Shown here piece after piece: positions 37,057-46,317 of a stretch of 64,000 nt of DNA (its first letter is position 1; each line of letters opens with the position of its first letter). The translations under genes and the position numbers were made by a program. Origin of the DNA: Caenimonas sedimenti. GTDB lineage: Bacteria; Pseudomonadota; Gammaproteobacteria; Burkholderiales; Burkholderiaceae_C. The stretch lies in the NCBI RefSeq assembly GCF_007833165.1, contig NZ_VOBQ01000005.1, forward strand, positions 62,001 through 126,000. The letters run 5' to 3'. The notes under the pieces were generated by a model that saw only the letters and a program-made list of their open reading frames with translations, was not told the DNA's origin and did no database searches.

Positions 37057-38880
37057 ATGTACAAGTACAACGACTTCGACCGCCAGTTCGTCCAGGCCCG
37101 CGCCGCCCAGTACCGAGACCAGCTCGAGCGCTGGCAGGCCGGGCGCCTGAGCGACGATGAATTCCGCCCCCTGCGCCTGCAGAACGGCTGGTATGTCCAG
37201 CGCTATGCCCCGATGCTGCGCATCGCGGTGCCCTACGGCGAAATCTCGAGCGCCCAGCTGCGCGTGCTGGCGAAGATCGCCCGCGACTACGACACCCCCG
37301 AAGCGGCGCTGCTGGCCGACGCGCAGGCCAAGCAGGATGCGTTGGCGGATGTCCCCGTGCGCGGCGGCACACCGGTGCGCACGCGCCTGAAGACCGGCTA
37401 CGGCCACTTCACCACGCGCCAGAACGTGCAATTCAACTGGATCCCCCTGGACAAGAGCGCGGACGTGATGGAACTGCTCGCCAGCGTGGACATGCATGGC
37501 ATCCAGACCAGCGGCAACTGCATCCGCAACATCACCAGCGACGAACGCGCCGGCATCGCGGTGGACGAGATCGTCGACCCACGGCCCTACTGCGAAATCC
37601 TGCGCCAGTGGAGCACGCTGCACCCCGAGTTCGCCTTCCTGCCGCGCAAGTTCAAGATCGCCGTCTCCGGCGCCGAAGAGGACCGCGCGGCGATCTACTG
37701 GCACGACGTCGGCCTGCAATTGCGCAAGAACGCCGCGGGCGAAGTGGGCTTCCAGGTGCTGGTGGGCGGCGGCATGGGCCGCACCCCGGTCATCGCCACC
37801 TGCATCCGCGAGTTCCTGCCCTGGCAGGAGATCCTGAACTACCTCGAAGCGGTGGTCCGCGTCTACAACCGCTGGGGCCGCCGCGACAACATGTACAAGG
37901 CCCGCATCAAGATCCTGGTGAAGGCCGAAGGCCAGCGCTACATCGACGAGGTGGAAACCGAGTACCGCCAGATCGTCGAGCAGGACGGCGCCGCACACAC
38001 GATCACCCAGGCCGAACTGGACCGGGTGTCCGCTTCCTTCACGCCCCCGGTCCTGAAGCGCGAGCGGCGCGGTGCCGACGCCCAGGTGCACGCCATCGTG
38101 CGCGCCGACGCCGAAGCCGACCCGGACTACGACCGCTGGCTGCAGCAGAACGTGGCCGCGCACCGCAACCCGGAGCTGCGTGCCGTGACCCTGTCGTTCA
38201 AGCGCCTGGGCCAGGCGCCCGGCGATGCCACCGGTGACCAGCTGGACACGGCCGCGGAACTGGCCGACCGCTTCTCCGCCGGCGAGGCCCGCGTCACGCA
38301 CGACCAGAACCTGGTGCTCCCTTGGGTGCACCGCGACGACCTGCCCGAACTGTGGGCTGCCGCACGCCAGGCCGGTTTCGCCAAGGCGAACATCCGGCTC
38401 CTGACCGACATGATCTCCTGCCCCGGCGGCGACTTCTGCGCGCTGGCCAATGCGCGTTCGATCCCGATCGCCGAGGCCATCACGCAGCGCTACCAGGACC
38501 TGGACGAACTGCACGACCTGGGCGAGATCGACCTGCACATCTCCGGCTGCATCAATTCCTGCGGCCACCACCACAGCGGCCACATCGGCATCCTCGGCGT
38601 CGACAAGGACGGCAAGGAGTGGTACCAGGTGACGCTGGGCGGCTCCGATGGCTCCGCGTTGTCCGGGGCGGCCGCTGCCGGCAAGGTCGTCGGCCCGTCG
38701 TTCTCCGCGGCCGAAGTGCCCGAGGTGATCGAAGCCGTGCTGGACACCTATCGGCGCGAGCGCCGGGGCCTGGCCGATGGCCGCTCCGAGACCTTCATCT
38801 CCACCCTGCGCCGCGTCGGCATCGAGCCCTTCAAGGCTGCCGCCAACGGCGCGCGCTTCACCGAGCGGGAGGCCGCATGA
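37057..38880 (+). CDS. cysI: Assimilatory sulfite (nitrite) reductase hemoprotein
   Basis: 607 residues from ATG 37057 (MYKYNDFDRQF); an in-frame TTG at 37042 is less likely. The siroheme/4Fe-4S ligands are C455, C461 (SCPGGDFCALA) and C498, C502 (HISGCINSCGHHH), the C-X5-C...C-X3-C pattern. Two ferredoxin-like half-domains are duplicated, as in all siroheme sulfite/nitrite reductases. Reduction of sulfite to sulfide is inferred from the cysH-D-N neighbours. It is the first gene of the operon, and a DUF934 gene overlaps its end by 4 bp. Confidence 0.95.
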   Translation: MYKYNDFDRQFVQARAAQYRDQLERWQAGRLSDDEFRPLRLQNGWYVQRYAPMLRIAVPYGEISSAQLRVLAKIARDYDTPEAALLADAQAKQDALADVPVRGGTPVRTRLKTGYGHFTTRQNVQFNWIPLDKSADVMELLASVDMHGIQTSGNCIRNITSDERAGIAVDEIVDPRPYCEILRQWSTLHPEFAFLPRKFKIAVSGAEEDRAAIYWHDVGLQLRKNAAGEVGFQVLVGGGMGRTPVIATCIREFLPWQEILNYLEAVVRVYNRWGRRDNMYKARIKILVKAEGQRYIDEVETEYRQIVEQDGAAHTITQAELDRVSASFTPPVLKRERRGADAQVHAIVRADAEADPDYDRWLQQNVAAHRNPELRAVTLSFKRLGQAPGDATGDQLDTAAELADRFSAGEARVTHDQNLVLPWVHRDDLPELWAAARQAGFAKANIRLLTDMISCPGGDFCALANARSIPIAEAITQRYQDLDELHDLGEIDLHISGCINSCGHHHSGHIGILGVDKDGKEWYQVTLGGSDGSALSGAAAAGKVVGPSFSAAEVPEVIEAVLDTYRRERRGLADGRSETFISTLRRVGIEPFKAAANGARFTEREAA

Positions 38881-39269
38881 GCAAATTGAACATCCTTTCG
38901 GCAGCCACGGCCGCGCTCGACGATGGGGCGAAGGTGCTGCGTCTTGCGAATGACATCGACGCCCGGACCGTCGACCTGGGCGGCGTCGCTCGAATCGAAC
39001 TCGATTTCCCCAAGTTCACCGACGGCCGCGCCTACAGCCAGGCCTTCGCGCTGCGCCGCAGGCTGGGCTTTACCGGCGACATCCGCGCGACCGGCGACGT
39101 GCTGATCGACCAGCTGGTGCAGATGGAACGCACCGGCTTCTCGAGCGCGGTGCTGAAAGACGGCAAGGACGTCGCCGACGCCGAGCGCCAGTACCAGCGC
39201 TTCGCGCGCTTCTACCAGGGCGATGCCGTCACCACGGCCCCTCGTTTCAAGGATGCGGCGGCCGTATGA
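38877..39269 (+). CDS. DUF934 protein (sulfite-reductase-associated)
   Basis: 130 residues; ATG 38877 overlaps the cysI stop (ATGA). DUF934 is seen in IELDFPKFTDGRAYSQAFALRRRLGFTGDIRATGDVLIDQLVQMERTGF. This family occurs almost only between cysI and cysH in proteobacteria. It is presumed to support sulfite reductase, but its biochemistry is unknown. The next gene, cysH, begins 4 bp before its stop. Confidence 0.92.
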   Translation: MSKLNILSAATAALDDGAKVLRLANDIDARTVDLGGVARIELDFPKFTDGRAYSQAFALRRRLGFTGDIRATGDVLIDQLVQMERTGFSSAVLKDGKDVADAERQYQRFARFYQGDAVTTAPRFKDAAAV

Positions 39270-39994
39270 GCGCGATCGACCTGCATGCACGGCCTTCGAA
39301 GGACTTCGAAGCCAAACTGGCCGAAACCCAGGCGCTGCTGATCCGCGCGGCGTCGGAGTTCTCCCCGCTGACGCAGGCCTCCAGCCTGGGCGCCGAGGAC
39401 GTGGTGATCACGCACCTGATCAACCGGCTGGAGCTGGACATCCCCGTCTTCGTGCTCGATACCGGCATGCTGCACCAGGAGACGCTGGACCTCCTCGAAC
39501 GCACGAAGGCCAGTTCCCGCGCGGCCGTCAACGTGTTCCGTCCGGTCCAGGAATCGGTGGTGCACTTCGTCACCCGCGAAGGCGCCGAGCCGATGTACCG
39601 CAGCATCGAGCTGCGCAAGGCCTGCTGCCACATCCGCAAGGTCGAGCCGCTGGAACGCGCCCTCACCGGGCAGCGCGCCTGGATCACCGGCCTGCGCCGC
39701 GAGCAGTCGGCCGCGCGCGCCGAAGTGCCTCTCATCGACACCACGGAGGCGCGCACCAAGTTCAATCCCCTGGCCAACTGGACCTGGGGCGACGTCTGGC
39801 ACTACATCGGCACGAACCAGGTCGACTACCACCCGCTGCACGACCAGTTCTATCCCAGCATCGGCTGCGCGCCCTGCACGCGCGCCATCAGCCTGGGCGA
39901 GGACTTCCGCGCCGGCCGCTGGTGGTGGGAGGACGAGGCCGCCAAGGAATGCGGCCTGCACGTGAAGCAAGACAACGAGAAAGTGGCCGCATGA
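39266..39994 (+). CDS. cysH: Phosphoadenylyl-/adenylyl-sulfate reductase (iron-sulfur APS-type)
   Basis: 242 residues with the PP-loop-like adenylyl fold (FSPLTQASSLGAEDVVITHLI, VFVLDTGMLHQETLDLL). Two cysteine pairs, RKACCHIRK and IGCAPCTRA, form the CC...CXXC set of the 4Fe-4S APS reductases, which E. coli-type PAPS reductase lacks. That implies APS as substrate and makes a cysC kinase unnecessary; none is present here. It is in a tight operon, overlapping both neighbours by 4 bp. Confidence 0.93.
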   Translation: MSAIDLHARPSKDFEAKLAETQALLIRAASEFSPLTQASSLGAEDVVITHLINRLELDIPVFVLDTGMLHQETLDLLERTKASSRAAVNVFRPVQESVVHFVTREGAEPMYRSIELRKACCHIRKVEPLERALTGQRAWITGLRREQSAARAEVPLIDTTEARTKFNPLANWTWGDVWHYIGTNQVDYHPLHDQFYPSIGCAPCTRAISLGEDFRAGRWWWEDEAAKECGLHVKQDNEKVAA

Positions 39995-40923
39995 ACGCCA
40001 GAGCCGAACCCCAGTTGCTGGCCCCGATCAGCAATCGCCACCTCGACCAGCTCGAGGAAGAAGCGATCTTCGTGCTGCGCGAAGTCGCCGGCGCCTTCGA
40101 GCGCCCGACGCTGTTGTTCTCCGGCGGCAAGGATTCGCTGGTGCTGCTCAAGTGCGCCGAGAAGGCATTCGGCAGCGGACGCATCCCGTATCCGCTGCTG
40201 ATGATCGACACCGGGCACAACTTCCAGGAGGTCACCGACTTCCGCGATTTCCGTGCCAAGGAACTCGGCGCCGAACTGATCGTGCGCAGCGTGGAAGATT
40301 CCATGAAGCGCGGCACCGTGCGTCTGGCGCACGAAGGCGAGTCGCGCAACGCGCACCAGTCGGTCACGCTGCTCGAAGCCATCGAGGAATTCCGCTTCGA
40401 CGCGCTGATCGGCGGCGCCCGCCGCGACGAGGAAAAGGCGCGTGCCAAGGAGCGCATCTTCTCCCACCGCGACAGCTTCGGCCAGTGGCAGCCCAAGGCG
40501 CAGCGGCCCGAGTTGTGGACGCTGTTCAATACGCGCATCCAGCCGGGCGAGCATTTCCGTGTGTTCCCCATCTCGAACTGGACCGAGCTGGACGTTTGGC
40601 AATACATCGAGCGCGAGCAGATCGCCCTGCCCTCCATCTACTACGCGCACCAACGCCAGGTGATCGAGCGCCGGGGCCTGCTGGTGCCGGTGACCGAGCT
40701 GACTCCGCCGAAGGCTGGCGAAGAAGTCGTGACGCGCACGGTGCGCTTCCGCACGGTCGGCGACATCACCTGCACGTGCCCGGTGGAGTCCCCGGCGGCG
40801 ACACCGGCCGAAGTCGTCGCCGAAACACTGATCGCCGATGTCAGCGAACGCGGCGCAACACGCATGGACGACAAGACGTCTGAAGCATCGATGGAAAAGC
40901 GCAAGAAAGACGGGTATTTCTGA
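39991..40923 (+). CDS. cysD: Sulfate adenylyltransferase subunit 2 CysD
   Basis: 310 residues from ATG 39991. The PP-loop motif is LFSGGKDSLVLLKCAEKAF near ~40-58, and RRDEEKARAKERIFS is the conserved ATP-sulfurylase small-subunit stretch. With CysN it makes APS from sulfate and ATP. Four-base overlap with cysH and one-base overlap with cysN show coupling. Confidence 0.95.
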   Translation: MNARAEPQLLAPISNRHLDQLEEEAIFVLREVAGAFERPTLLFSGGKDSLVLLKCAEKAFGSGRIPYPLLMIDTGHNFQEVTDFRDFRAKELGAELIVRSVEDSMKRGTVRLAHEGESRNAHQSVTLLEAIEEFRFDALIGGARRDEEKARAKERIFSHRDSFGQWQPKAQRPELWTLFNTRIQPGEHFRVFPISNWTELDVWQYIEREQIALPSIYYAHQRQVIERRGLLVPVTELTPPKAGEEVVTRTVRFRTVGDITCTCPVESPAATPAEVVAETLIADVSERGATRMDDKTSEASMEKRKKDGYF

Positions 40924-42194
40924 TGGGCACCGTGGAATACGATCACGACGCCGCGCTGCGGTTCATCACGTGCGGCTCCGTCGACGACGGCAAGAGCACG
41001 CTGATCGGCCGCCTGCTGGTGGACAGCCGCGCCGTGCTGCAGGACCAGCTGGCGAGCGTCTCGAAGTCCGGCGCGGCTGATCTGGCCCTCTTCACCGACG
41101 GCCTCTCGGCCGAGCGCGAACAAGGCATCACGATCGACGTGGCCTACCGCTACTTCGCCACGCCGACACGCAAGTTCATCATCGGCGACACGCCCGGTCA
41201 CGAGCAGTACACCCGCAACATGGTCACGGCCGCTTCGAGCGCCGACGCCGCCGTGGTGCTGGTGGACGCGACCAAACTGAAGTGGCAGAACCCGGGCCTG
41301 GAATTGCTGCCCCAGACCCGCCGCCATACGCTGCTGGTGAACCTGCTGCGCGTGCCCTCCATCGTGTTCGCGGTGAACAAGCTGGATGCGGTGGATGACC
41401 CGACGGTCGCCTTCAACAACATCCGCGGTGCGCTCGAGAAGTTCACTGCGGCCGCGGGCGTGCAGGCGCGCGCCGTCGTTCCGATCTCTGCTTTGCAAGG
41501 CCACAACGTGGTCGAAGCCCAGCCGGGCTGGTGCGGCTACGAAGGCCTGGCGCTGCTGCCGCTGCTGGAGCAACTGGACGTGACGCCGGCCGAGAACGCG
41601 GAAGCCTTTGCCTTCCCGGTCCAGTGGGTCGAGAAGTTTTCGGCCTCGGCGGACACCTCGCAGGGCCGCCGCGTGTTCTGGGGCCGCGTGGCCACCGGCG
41701 AAGTGCGGCCCGGCCAGCAGGTGACGGTGCTCCCCAGCGGCCAATCGGCCACCGTGGCACAGGTGCTGGACCACGCCCGCAAGCCCGGTGAGGTGGCGGC
41801 CCGGCACAGCGCCGGCATCGTGCTCGATCGCGAAGTCGACGTCTCGCGCGGCGACTGGCTGCTGGCGCCTGGCGCCTTCGAACCGAGCCGCGAACTCTCC
41901 GCCACCGTCGCCTGGATGGACGACGAGCCGCTGGTGGCTGGCCGCGCCTACTGGGCGCTGCACGGCCACCGCTGGGTCAAGGTCAAGGTCAAGCGCATCG
42001 TCCACAAACTGGACGTGAACACGCTGGCGGAGGAAGACGCGGACCGCCTGGAGCCCAATGGGATCGGCCATGTCGAACTCGCCTTGCAGGAGCCGCTGGC
42101 CACCTTGCCTTTCGCCCGCTCGCGCGCGCTCGGCGCACTCGTGCTGGTGGACACCGCGAGCCACAAGACCTCGGGGGCTGTGCTGGTTCGCTGA
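40923..42194 (+). CDS. cysN: Sulfate adenylyltransferase subunit 1 CysN
   Basis: 423 residues. GTPase motifs: G1 [14 protein letters not shown] (~19-32), G3 [13 protein letters not shown]4 NKLD. Elongation-factor-like beta domains follow. It couples GTP hydrolysis to APS synthesis with CysD. No C-terminal CysC kinase domain is fused, in line with direct APS reduction by CysH. It is the last gene of the operon before fdxA, which starts about 68 bp later with its own promoter-like TAAAAT (42226-42231). Confidence 0.95.
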   Translation: MGTVEYDHDAALRFITCGSVDDGKSTLIGRLLVDSRAVLQDQLASVSKSGAADLALFTDGLSAEREQGITIDVAYRYFATPTRKFIIGDTPGHEQYTRNMVTAASSADAAVVLVDATKLKWQNPGLELLPQTRRHTLLVNLLRVPSIVFAVNKLDAVDDPTVAFNNIRGALEKFTAAAGVQARAVVPISALQGHNVVEAQPGWCGYEGLALLPLLEQLDVTPAENAEAFAFPVQWVEKFSASADTSQGRRVFWGRVATGEVRPGQQVTVLPSGQSATVAQVLDHARKPGEVAARHSAGIVLDREVDVSRGDWLLAPGAFEPSRELSATVAWMDDEPLVAGRAYWALHGHRWVKVKVKRIVHKLDVNTLAEEDADRLEPNGIGHVELALQEPLATLPFARSRALGALVLVDTASHKTSGAVLVR

Positions 42195-42262
42195 CAAAGC
42201 GCAAGATCCCGGCCTGCGAACACCCTAAAATCAAGGGTTTCCCCGATCACGTCCCAACAACA

Positions 42263-42592
42263 ATGACCCACGTCGTCACCGAATCCTGTATCCGCTGCAA
42301 GTACACCGACTGCGTGGACGTCTGCCCCGTGGACTGCTTCCGCGAAGGGCCGAACATGCTGGTGATCGACCCGGACGAATGCATCGACTGCGCGGTGTGC
42401 ATCCCCGAATGCCCGGTCAACGCCATCTACGCCGAGGAAGACCTGCCGCCGGACCAGGTGCACTTCATCAAGCTCAATGTGGAGCTGTCGCAGGCCGCCG
42501 GCTGGAAGAGCATCACCAAGCGCAAGGCCGCGCCGCCCGATGCCGACGAATGGAAGGACAAGCCCGACAAGCTGTCGGAGCTGGTGCGCTAA
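42263..42592 (+). CDS. fdxA: 7Fe ferredoxin FdxA
   Basis: 109 residues with two cluster-binding sets near the N-terminus: [17 protein letters not shown] and [17 protein letters not shown]. They bind a 3Fe-4S and a 4Fe-4S cluster as in Azotobacter-type FdI/FdxA. It carries electrons in the cytoplasm. The neighbour, starting 18 bp later, is a ferredoxin-NADP reductase, its likely partner. Confidence 0.95.
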   Translation: MTHVVTESCIRCKYTDCVDVCPVDCFREGPNMLVIDPDECIDCAVCIPECPVNAIYAEEDLPPDQVHFIKLNVELSQAAGWKSITKRKAAPPDADEWKDKPDKLSELVR

Positions 42593-42609
42593 CTGGCTCT
42601 CTAGGAATC

Positions 42610-43722
42610 ATGGAACCGCAACTCAATCAAGAAGTGATCAAGACCGCAGCCGAGCATGACGGCCCCATCGAGACCGACGCGGTCATCGTGGGCGCCGGGC
42701 CGGTGGGCCTGTTCCAGGTCTTCGAACTCGGGCTGCTGGAGATCAAGGCGCACGTGATCGACTCGCTCGCCTATCCGGGCGGCCAGTGCGTGGAGCTCTA
42801 TCCCGACAAGCCGATCTATGACATTCCCGCCGTGCCCGTGTGCACGGGCCAGGAACTGACGGACAACCTGCTGAAGCAGATCGAGCCGTTCGGTGCGACT
42901 TTCCACTTCGGCCAGGAAGTCTCGAAGGTCGAGCGCCAGGAAGACGGCCGCTTTTACGTCGAAACGTCCAAGGGCACCCGCTTCCTGACCAAGACCATCT
43001 TCATCGCCGCCGGTGTCGGCGCCTTCCAGCCGAAGCAGCTGAAGGTGGAGGGCCTCGCCCAGTACGAAGGCACGCAGTTCCACTACCGCGTCAAGAACCC
43101 GGCCGACTTCGCCGGCAAGAACCTGGTGGTGGTCGGCGGCGGCGATTCCGCCCTCGACTGGGCGCTGAACTTCTGCGCCGGCAACGCCGACGGCAACCCG
43201 CACAAGGCCGAGAGCGTGATCCTCATTCACCGCCGCGACGGCTTCCGCGCCGCGCCGGCCTCGGTGGCCAAGATGCGCGAGATGTGCGATGCGCTGGAGA
43301 TGCAGTTCATCGTCGGCCAGATCACGGGCATCGAGGAAAAGGACGGCAAGCTGGCGGGCGCCAAGGTCACCGGCGGCGATGGCGTCACACGCGTGGTGCC
43401 CATGGACGCGCTGCTGGTCTTCTTCGGCCTCTCGCCCAAGCTCGGGCCCATCGCCGACTGGGGCCTGGACATCGAGCGCAAGCAGCTGAAGGTGGACACC
43501 GAGAAGTTCGCCACCAACGTGCCCGGCATCTTCGCGGTGGGCGACATCAACACCTACCCGGGCAAGAAGAAGCTGATCCTCTCCGGCTTCCACGAATGCG
43601 CGTTGGCGGCCTTCGGCGCCGCGCCCTTCATCTTCCCGGACAAGAAGATCCACCTGCAGTACACGACGACCAGTCCGAAGCTGCACAAGGTGCTGGGTGT
43701 GGAGACGCCGGTTTTCGACTGA
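42610..43722 (+). CDS. Ferredoxin--NADP reductase (TrxB-like type)
   Basis: 370 residues from ATG 42610. FAD motif [17 protein letters not shown] (~24-40), NADP motif [16 protein letters not shown] and C-terminal [28 protein letters not shown]. It lacks the thioredoxin-reductase CXXC redox pair, which marks the TrxB-like FNR family. It transfers electrons between NADPH and ferredoxin (here FdxA). A REP-like repeat and a terminator follow. Confidence 0.93.
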   Translation: MEPQLNQEVIKTAAEHDGPIETDAVIVGAGPVGLFQVFELGLLEIKAHVIDSLAYPGGQCVELYPDKPIYDIPAVPVCTGQELTDNLLKQIEPFGATFHFGQEVSKVERQEDGRFYVETSKGTRFLTKTIFIAAGVGAFQPKQLKVEGLAQYEGTQFHYRVKNPADFAGKNLVVVGGGDSALDWALNFCAGNADGNPHKAESVILIHRRDGFRAAPASVAKMREMCDALEMQFIVGQITGIEEKDGKLAGAKVTGGDGVTRVVPMDALLVFFGLSPKLGPIADWGLDIERKQLKVDTEKFATNVPGIFAVGDINTYPGKKKLILSGFHECALAAFGAAPFIFPDKKIHLQYTTTSPKLHKVLGVETPVFD

Positions 43723-43730
43723 CCCCGGTT

Positions 43731-43759
43731 GTCATCCCTGCGAAGGCAGGGATCCAGGG
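43731..43759. repeat. REP-like intergenic palindrome
   Basis: GTCATCCCTGCGAAGGCAGG followed by GATCCAGGG is a widespread intergenic inverted repeat in proteobacteria. Translated, it gives the familiar VIPAKAGIQ peptide. It is just after the FNR gene. Confidence 0.7.
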
Positions 43760-43761
43760 GA

Positions 43762-43785
43762 AAGCGGCCATTGGCCGCTTTTTTC
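43762..43785 (+). terminator. Rho-independent terminator after the ferredoxin reductase gene
   Basis: The stem AAGCGGCCA/TTGGCCGCTT is followed by TTTTTTC. It separates the FNR transcript from the TPP-riboswitch-controlled receptor gene. Confidence 0.85.
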
Positions 43786-43818
43786 TTTCGCTACAATCCC
43801 ACCGCGCTCGCAAGAGTG

Positions 43819-43910
43819 CAACCGCTAGGGGTGTTGCTGCCTTCCCCGGGCAGCGACTGAGAAAGTCCCTTTGAACCTGATTGAGGTAATCCTCGCGCAG
43901 GGAAGCAAGC
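43819..43910 (+). promoter_or_regulatory. TPP (THI-element) riboswitch
   Basis: The conserved thiamine pyrophosphate aptamer blocks occur in order: CTAGGGGTG (43825 on), ACTGAGA, CCCTTTGAACCTGATTGAGG, GGTAATCCTCGCGCAGGGAAGCAA. These are the pyrimidine-sensor and pyrophosphate-sensor helices of the THI element. The aptamer ends about 90 bases before the GTG of a TonB-dependent receptor. It should repress that gene when TPP is plentiful. Confidence 0.93.
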
Positions 43911-43995
43911 TTCCGACGGGTCTCCTTGTTCTCCAAGGGGCACATCGCCCGCCGCAGCAAGCCGACCTGCCACCAAACGTTGAAGGACGAACGTC

Positions 43996-46131
43996 GTGGC
44001 AATCCACCAACCCATCCCCCGCGCCGTCGCGTTGCTGCTCGCGGCGCTGGCCGCCTCGACCGCCCACGCCCAGACGGGCACCTTGCGGCCCATCACCGTG
44101 ACCGGCGGCAACTCGGCGCCGGCCGCGGACGTCATCGGCTTCGGTGACGTGCCGCTGCAGGAGGTGCCCGCATCCGCGAGCGTCATCACGCGCCGGCAGA
44201 TCGAAGACGTCGGCGCGCGCCGGCTCGCGGACCTGATCCAGTTCGACTCGTCCATCAGCGACGCCTACAACTCGCCTGGCTACTGGGACCAGCTCACCAT
44301 TCGCGGCTTCACGCTGGACAACCGCTTCAACTACCGGCGCGAAGGCCTGCCGATCAGCGCCGAGACGATGATCGGCCTGGAGAACAAGGAGCGCATCGAG
44401 GTGCTGAAAGGCACCAGCGGCATCCAGGCCGGCACCAGCGCGCCCGGTGGCCTGGTGAACTATGTCGTCAAGCGCCCGACCCGGCAGGACCTGCGCGAGG
44501 TCCGCCTGCAAGCGACCCAGAAGGCCAGCTTGCTCGGCGCAGTGGACCTGGGCGGACGCTTCGGCACGGATGGCGCCGCCGGCTACCGCCTGAATGCCGC
44601 GCACGAACGCTTGCGCCCGCAGCTGCGCAACCTCGACGGCGAACGCAGCCTGCTGGCCCTGGCGACCGACTGGCGCATCGGGCGCGACAGCGTGCTGGAA
44701 ACGGAGTTCGAATGGAGCCGCCAGTCGCAACCCAGCCAGGCCGGCTTCAGCTTGCTCGGCGCCAGCCTGCCGGCCGTGCCGGACCCACGCCTGAACCTGA
44801 ACAACCAGCCCTGGTCGCAACCCAACGTCATGGAGGGGCTGACCGGCACCGTGCGCTTCGAGCAAGCCCTGAACGCGCAATGGCGCTGGACGGCGCAACT
44901 GGGCAGCCAGCACCTGAAGACCGACGACCGCCTGGCTTTCTCATTCGGTTGCGGCGCGGAAGGCAACTTCGACCGCTTCTGTTCCGACGGCACCTACGAT
45001 CTGTACGACTTCCGCAGCGAAGGCGAGCGCCGCCGCCAGGATGCCGGCTCGCTGCAACTCAAGGGCAAGGTGACGACGGGCAGCGTCTCGCACGACCTCT
45101 CGTTCGGCGCCATGGCGACCCGCCTGCGCAACCGCTTCCAGATGCAGGCCTTCAACTACGTGGGCAGCGGCAACGTGCAGGGCACCGCGGTCTTGCCGGC
45201 CGATCCTCGCCTCACCGACCAAAGCACCAATCGCGACGAGCGCTCGGTGGAGTTCTCGGTGCAGGACGCGATCCACTGGAACGACCGCTTCTCCACCTGG
45301 GTCGGCGTTCGCCACACGCGCCTGGACCGCGAGAGCGTGCGAACAGACGGTTCGCGCCCCACGGCATACGACCAGGGCGTCACGACCCCCTGGCTCGCGG
45401 CCAGCTACAAGCTTGCCCCGGCGACGATGGCCTACGCGAGCTGGGGCCAGGGTGTGGAATCCCAGGTGGTGCCGAACCGCACTTCGCAGTACAGCAACGC
45501 CGGCATCGCGCTGCCGGCGCTCAAGTCGAAACAGTGGGAGTTGGGCGTCAAGGGCGGCACGGACCCGTGGGCCTGGCAGCTCGCCTGGTTCCAGATCGAA
45601 CGGCCGGTCAGCAACCTGGATGCATGCAGCCGCCTCGGCATCACGCCCTGCGAGGGGCGCAATGACGGCAACGCGGTGCACCGCGGCCTGGAAGCGTCGG
45701 CCCAGTGGCTGAGCGGACCTGTGCGCCTGGCCGGCAGCGCAACGTGGCTCGATGCCGAACGGCGCGGCAGCACCGCCGAGCCCGCCGTCAACGGCCAGAA
45801 GCCCACCAACGTGCCGGACCTGGTGCTGCGGGCGCATGCGTCCTGGAAGGTCCCCTCCGTCACCGGGCTGGAACTGCAGGGCCATGTGTCGCACGAGAGC
45901 CGGCGCAACGTGGTGCCCGACGGCTCCATCACGCTGCCCTCCTGGACCCGCGTGGATGCGGCGTTGCGCTACGACCACCAGATCGGCGCGACACGCGCGA
46001 GCTGGACGCTCGGCATCGACAACGTGTTCGATCGCCGCCACTGGCGCGAATCGCCGTACCAGTTCGGCCACGTCTACCTCTACCAGGGTGCGCCGCGGAC
46101 GCTGCGCCTCGCATTCACGGCCGCACTGTGA
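43996..46131 (+). CDS. TonB-dependent outer-membrane receptor, thiamine-riboswitch controlled
   Basis: 711 residues from GTG 43996, preceded by AAGGACG. Signal peptide (RAVALLLAALAASTAHAQ), then a plug domain (~35-170: PASASVITRRQIEDVGARRLADLIQ, TIRGFTLDN, IEVLKGTSGIQAG.SAPGGLVNYVVKRP). A ~22-strand barrel ends RTLRLAFTAAL. It is annotated in general as siderophore-receptor-like. The TPP riboswitch upstream points instead to thiamine, TPP or a precursor. No TonB or ABC genes are adjacent. Confidence 0.9.
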   Translation: MAIHQPIPRAVALLLAALAASTAHAQTGTLRPITVTGGNSAPAADVIGFGDVPLQEVPASASVITRRQIEDVGARRLADLIQFDSSISDAYNSPGYWDQLTIRGFTLDNRFNYRREGLPISAETMIGLENKERIEVLKGTSGIQAGTSAPGGLVNYVVKRPTRQDLREVRLQATQKASLLGAVDLGGRFGTDGAAGYRLNAAHERLRPQLRNLDGERSLLALATDWRIGRDSVLETEFEWSRQSQPSQAGFSLLGASLPAVPDPRLNLNNQPWSQPNVMEGLTGTVRFEQALNAQWRWTAQLGSQHLKTDDRLAFSFGCGAEGNFDRFCSDGTYDLYDFRSEGERRRQDAGSLQLKGKVTTGSVSHDLSFGAMATRLRNRFQMQAFNYVGSGNVQGTAVLPADPRLTDQSTNRDERSVEFSVQDAIHWNDRFSTWVGVRHTRLDRESVRTDGSRPTAYDQGVTTPWLAASYKLAPATMAYASWGQGVESQVVPNRTSQYSNAGIALPALKSKQWELGVKGGTDPWAWQLAWFQIERPVSNLDACSRLGITPCEGRNDGNAVHRGLEASAQWLSGPVRLAGSATWLDAERRGSTAEPAVNGQKPTNVPDLVLRAHASWKVPSVTGLELQGHVSHESRRNVVPDGSITLPSWTRVDAALRYDHQIGATRASWTLGIDNVFDRRHWRESPYQFGHVYLYQGAPRTLRLAFTAAL

Positions 46132-46153
46132 AGGGACCGCCGAAAAAATTGGC

Positions 46154-46159
46154 TATAAT
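46154..46159 (+). promoter_or_regulatory. -10 box of tRNA-Asn
   Basis: TATAAT lies 10 bases upstream of the tRNA 5' end, a perfect sigma-70 -10. The -35 region is weak by eye. Confidence 0.55.
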
Positions 46160-46169
46160 CTGAGGCTGT

Positions 46170-46245
46170 TCCTCGATAGCTCAGTCGGTAGAGCGCCGGA
46201 CTGTTAATCCGTAGGTCCCTGGTTCGAGCCCAGGTCGAGGAGCCA
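46170..46245 (+). tRNA. tRNA-Asn (anticodon GTT), CCA encoded
   Basis: Acceptor TCCTCGA (46170-46176) pairs with TCGAGGA (46235-46241), followed by G and an encoded CCA. The D-arm is GCTCAGTCGGTAGAGC, the anticodon loop is CTGTTAA (anticodon GTT) and the T-arm is GGTTCGAGCCC. The 3' 45 bases are duplicated at 62384-62428, so this gene is the attachment site of the integrative element. Insertion restored a full tRNA at the left end. Confidence 0.97.
46201..46245. other. Left attachment site (attL), 3' end of tRNA-Asn
   Basis: The first of two identical 45-bp copies (CTGTTAATCCGTAGG ... GAGGAGCCA). It starts in the anticodon loop and ends at CCA. Confidence 0.92.
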
Positions 46246-46317
46246 AGTTCTTGATTTGCCAGCGTTTTTTCTGGACTCCACTAGTCCGCCGGTTTTCGGC
46301 GCTAAACGGAGAGCGGA

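Noticed and set aside
43731..43759. Short peptide VIPAKAGIQ as a coding extension of the ferredoxin reductase
   Set aside because: It is the translation of a common intergenic repeat after the stop codon, not part of the protein.
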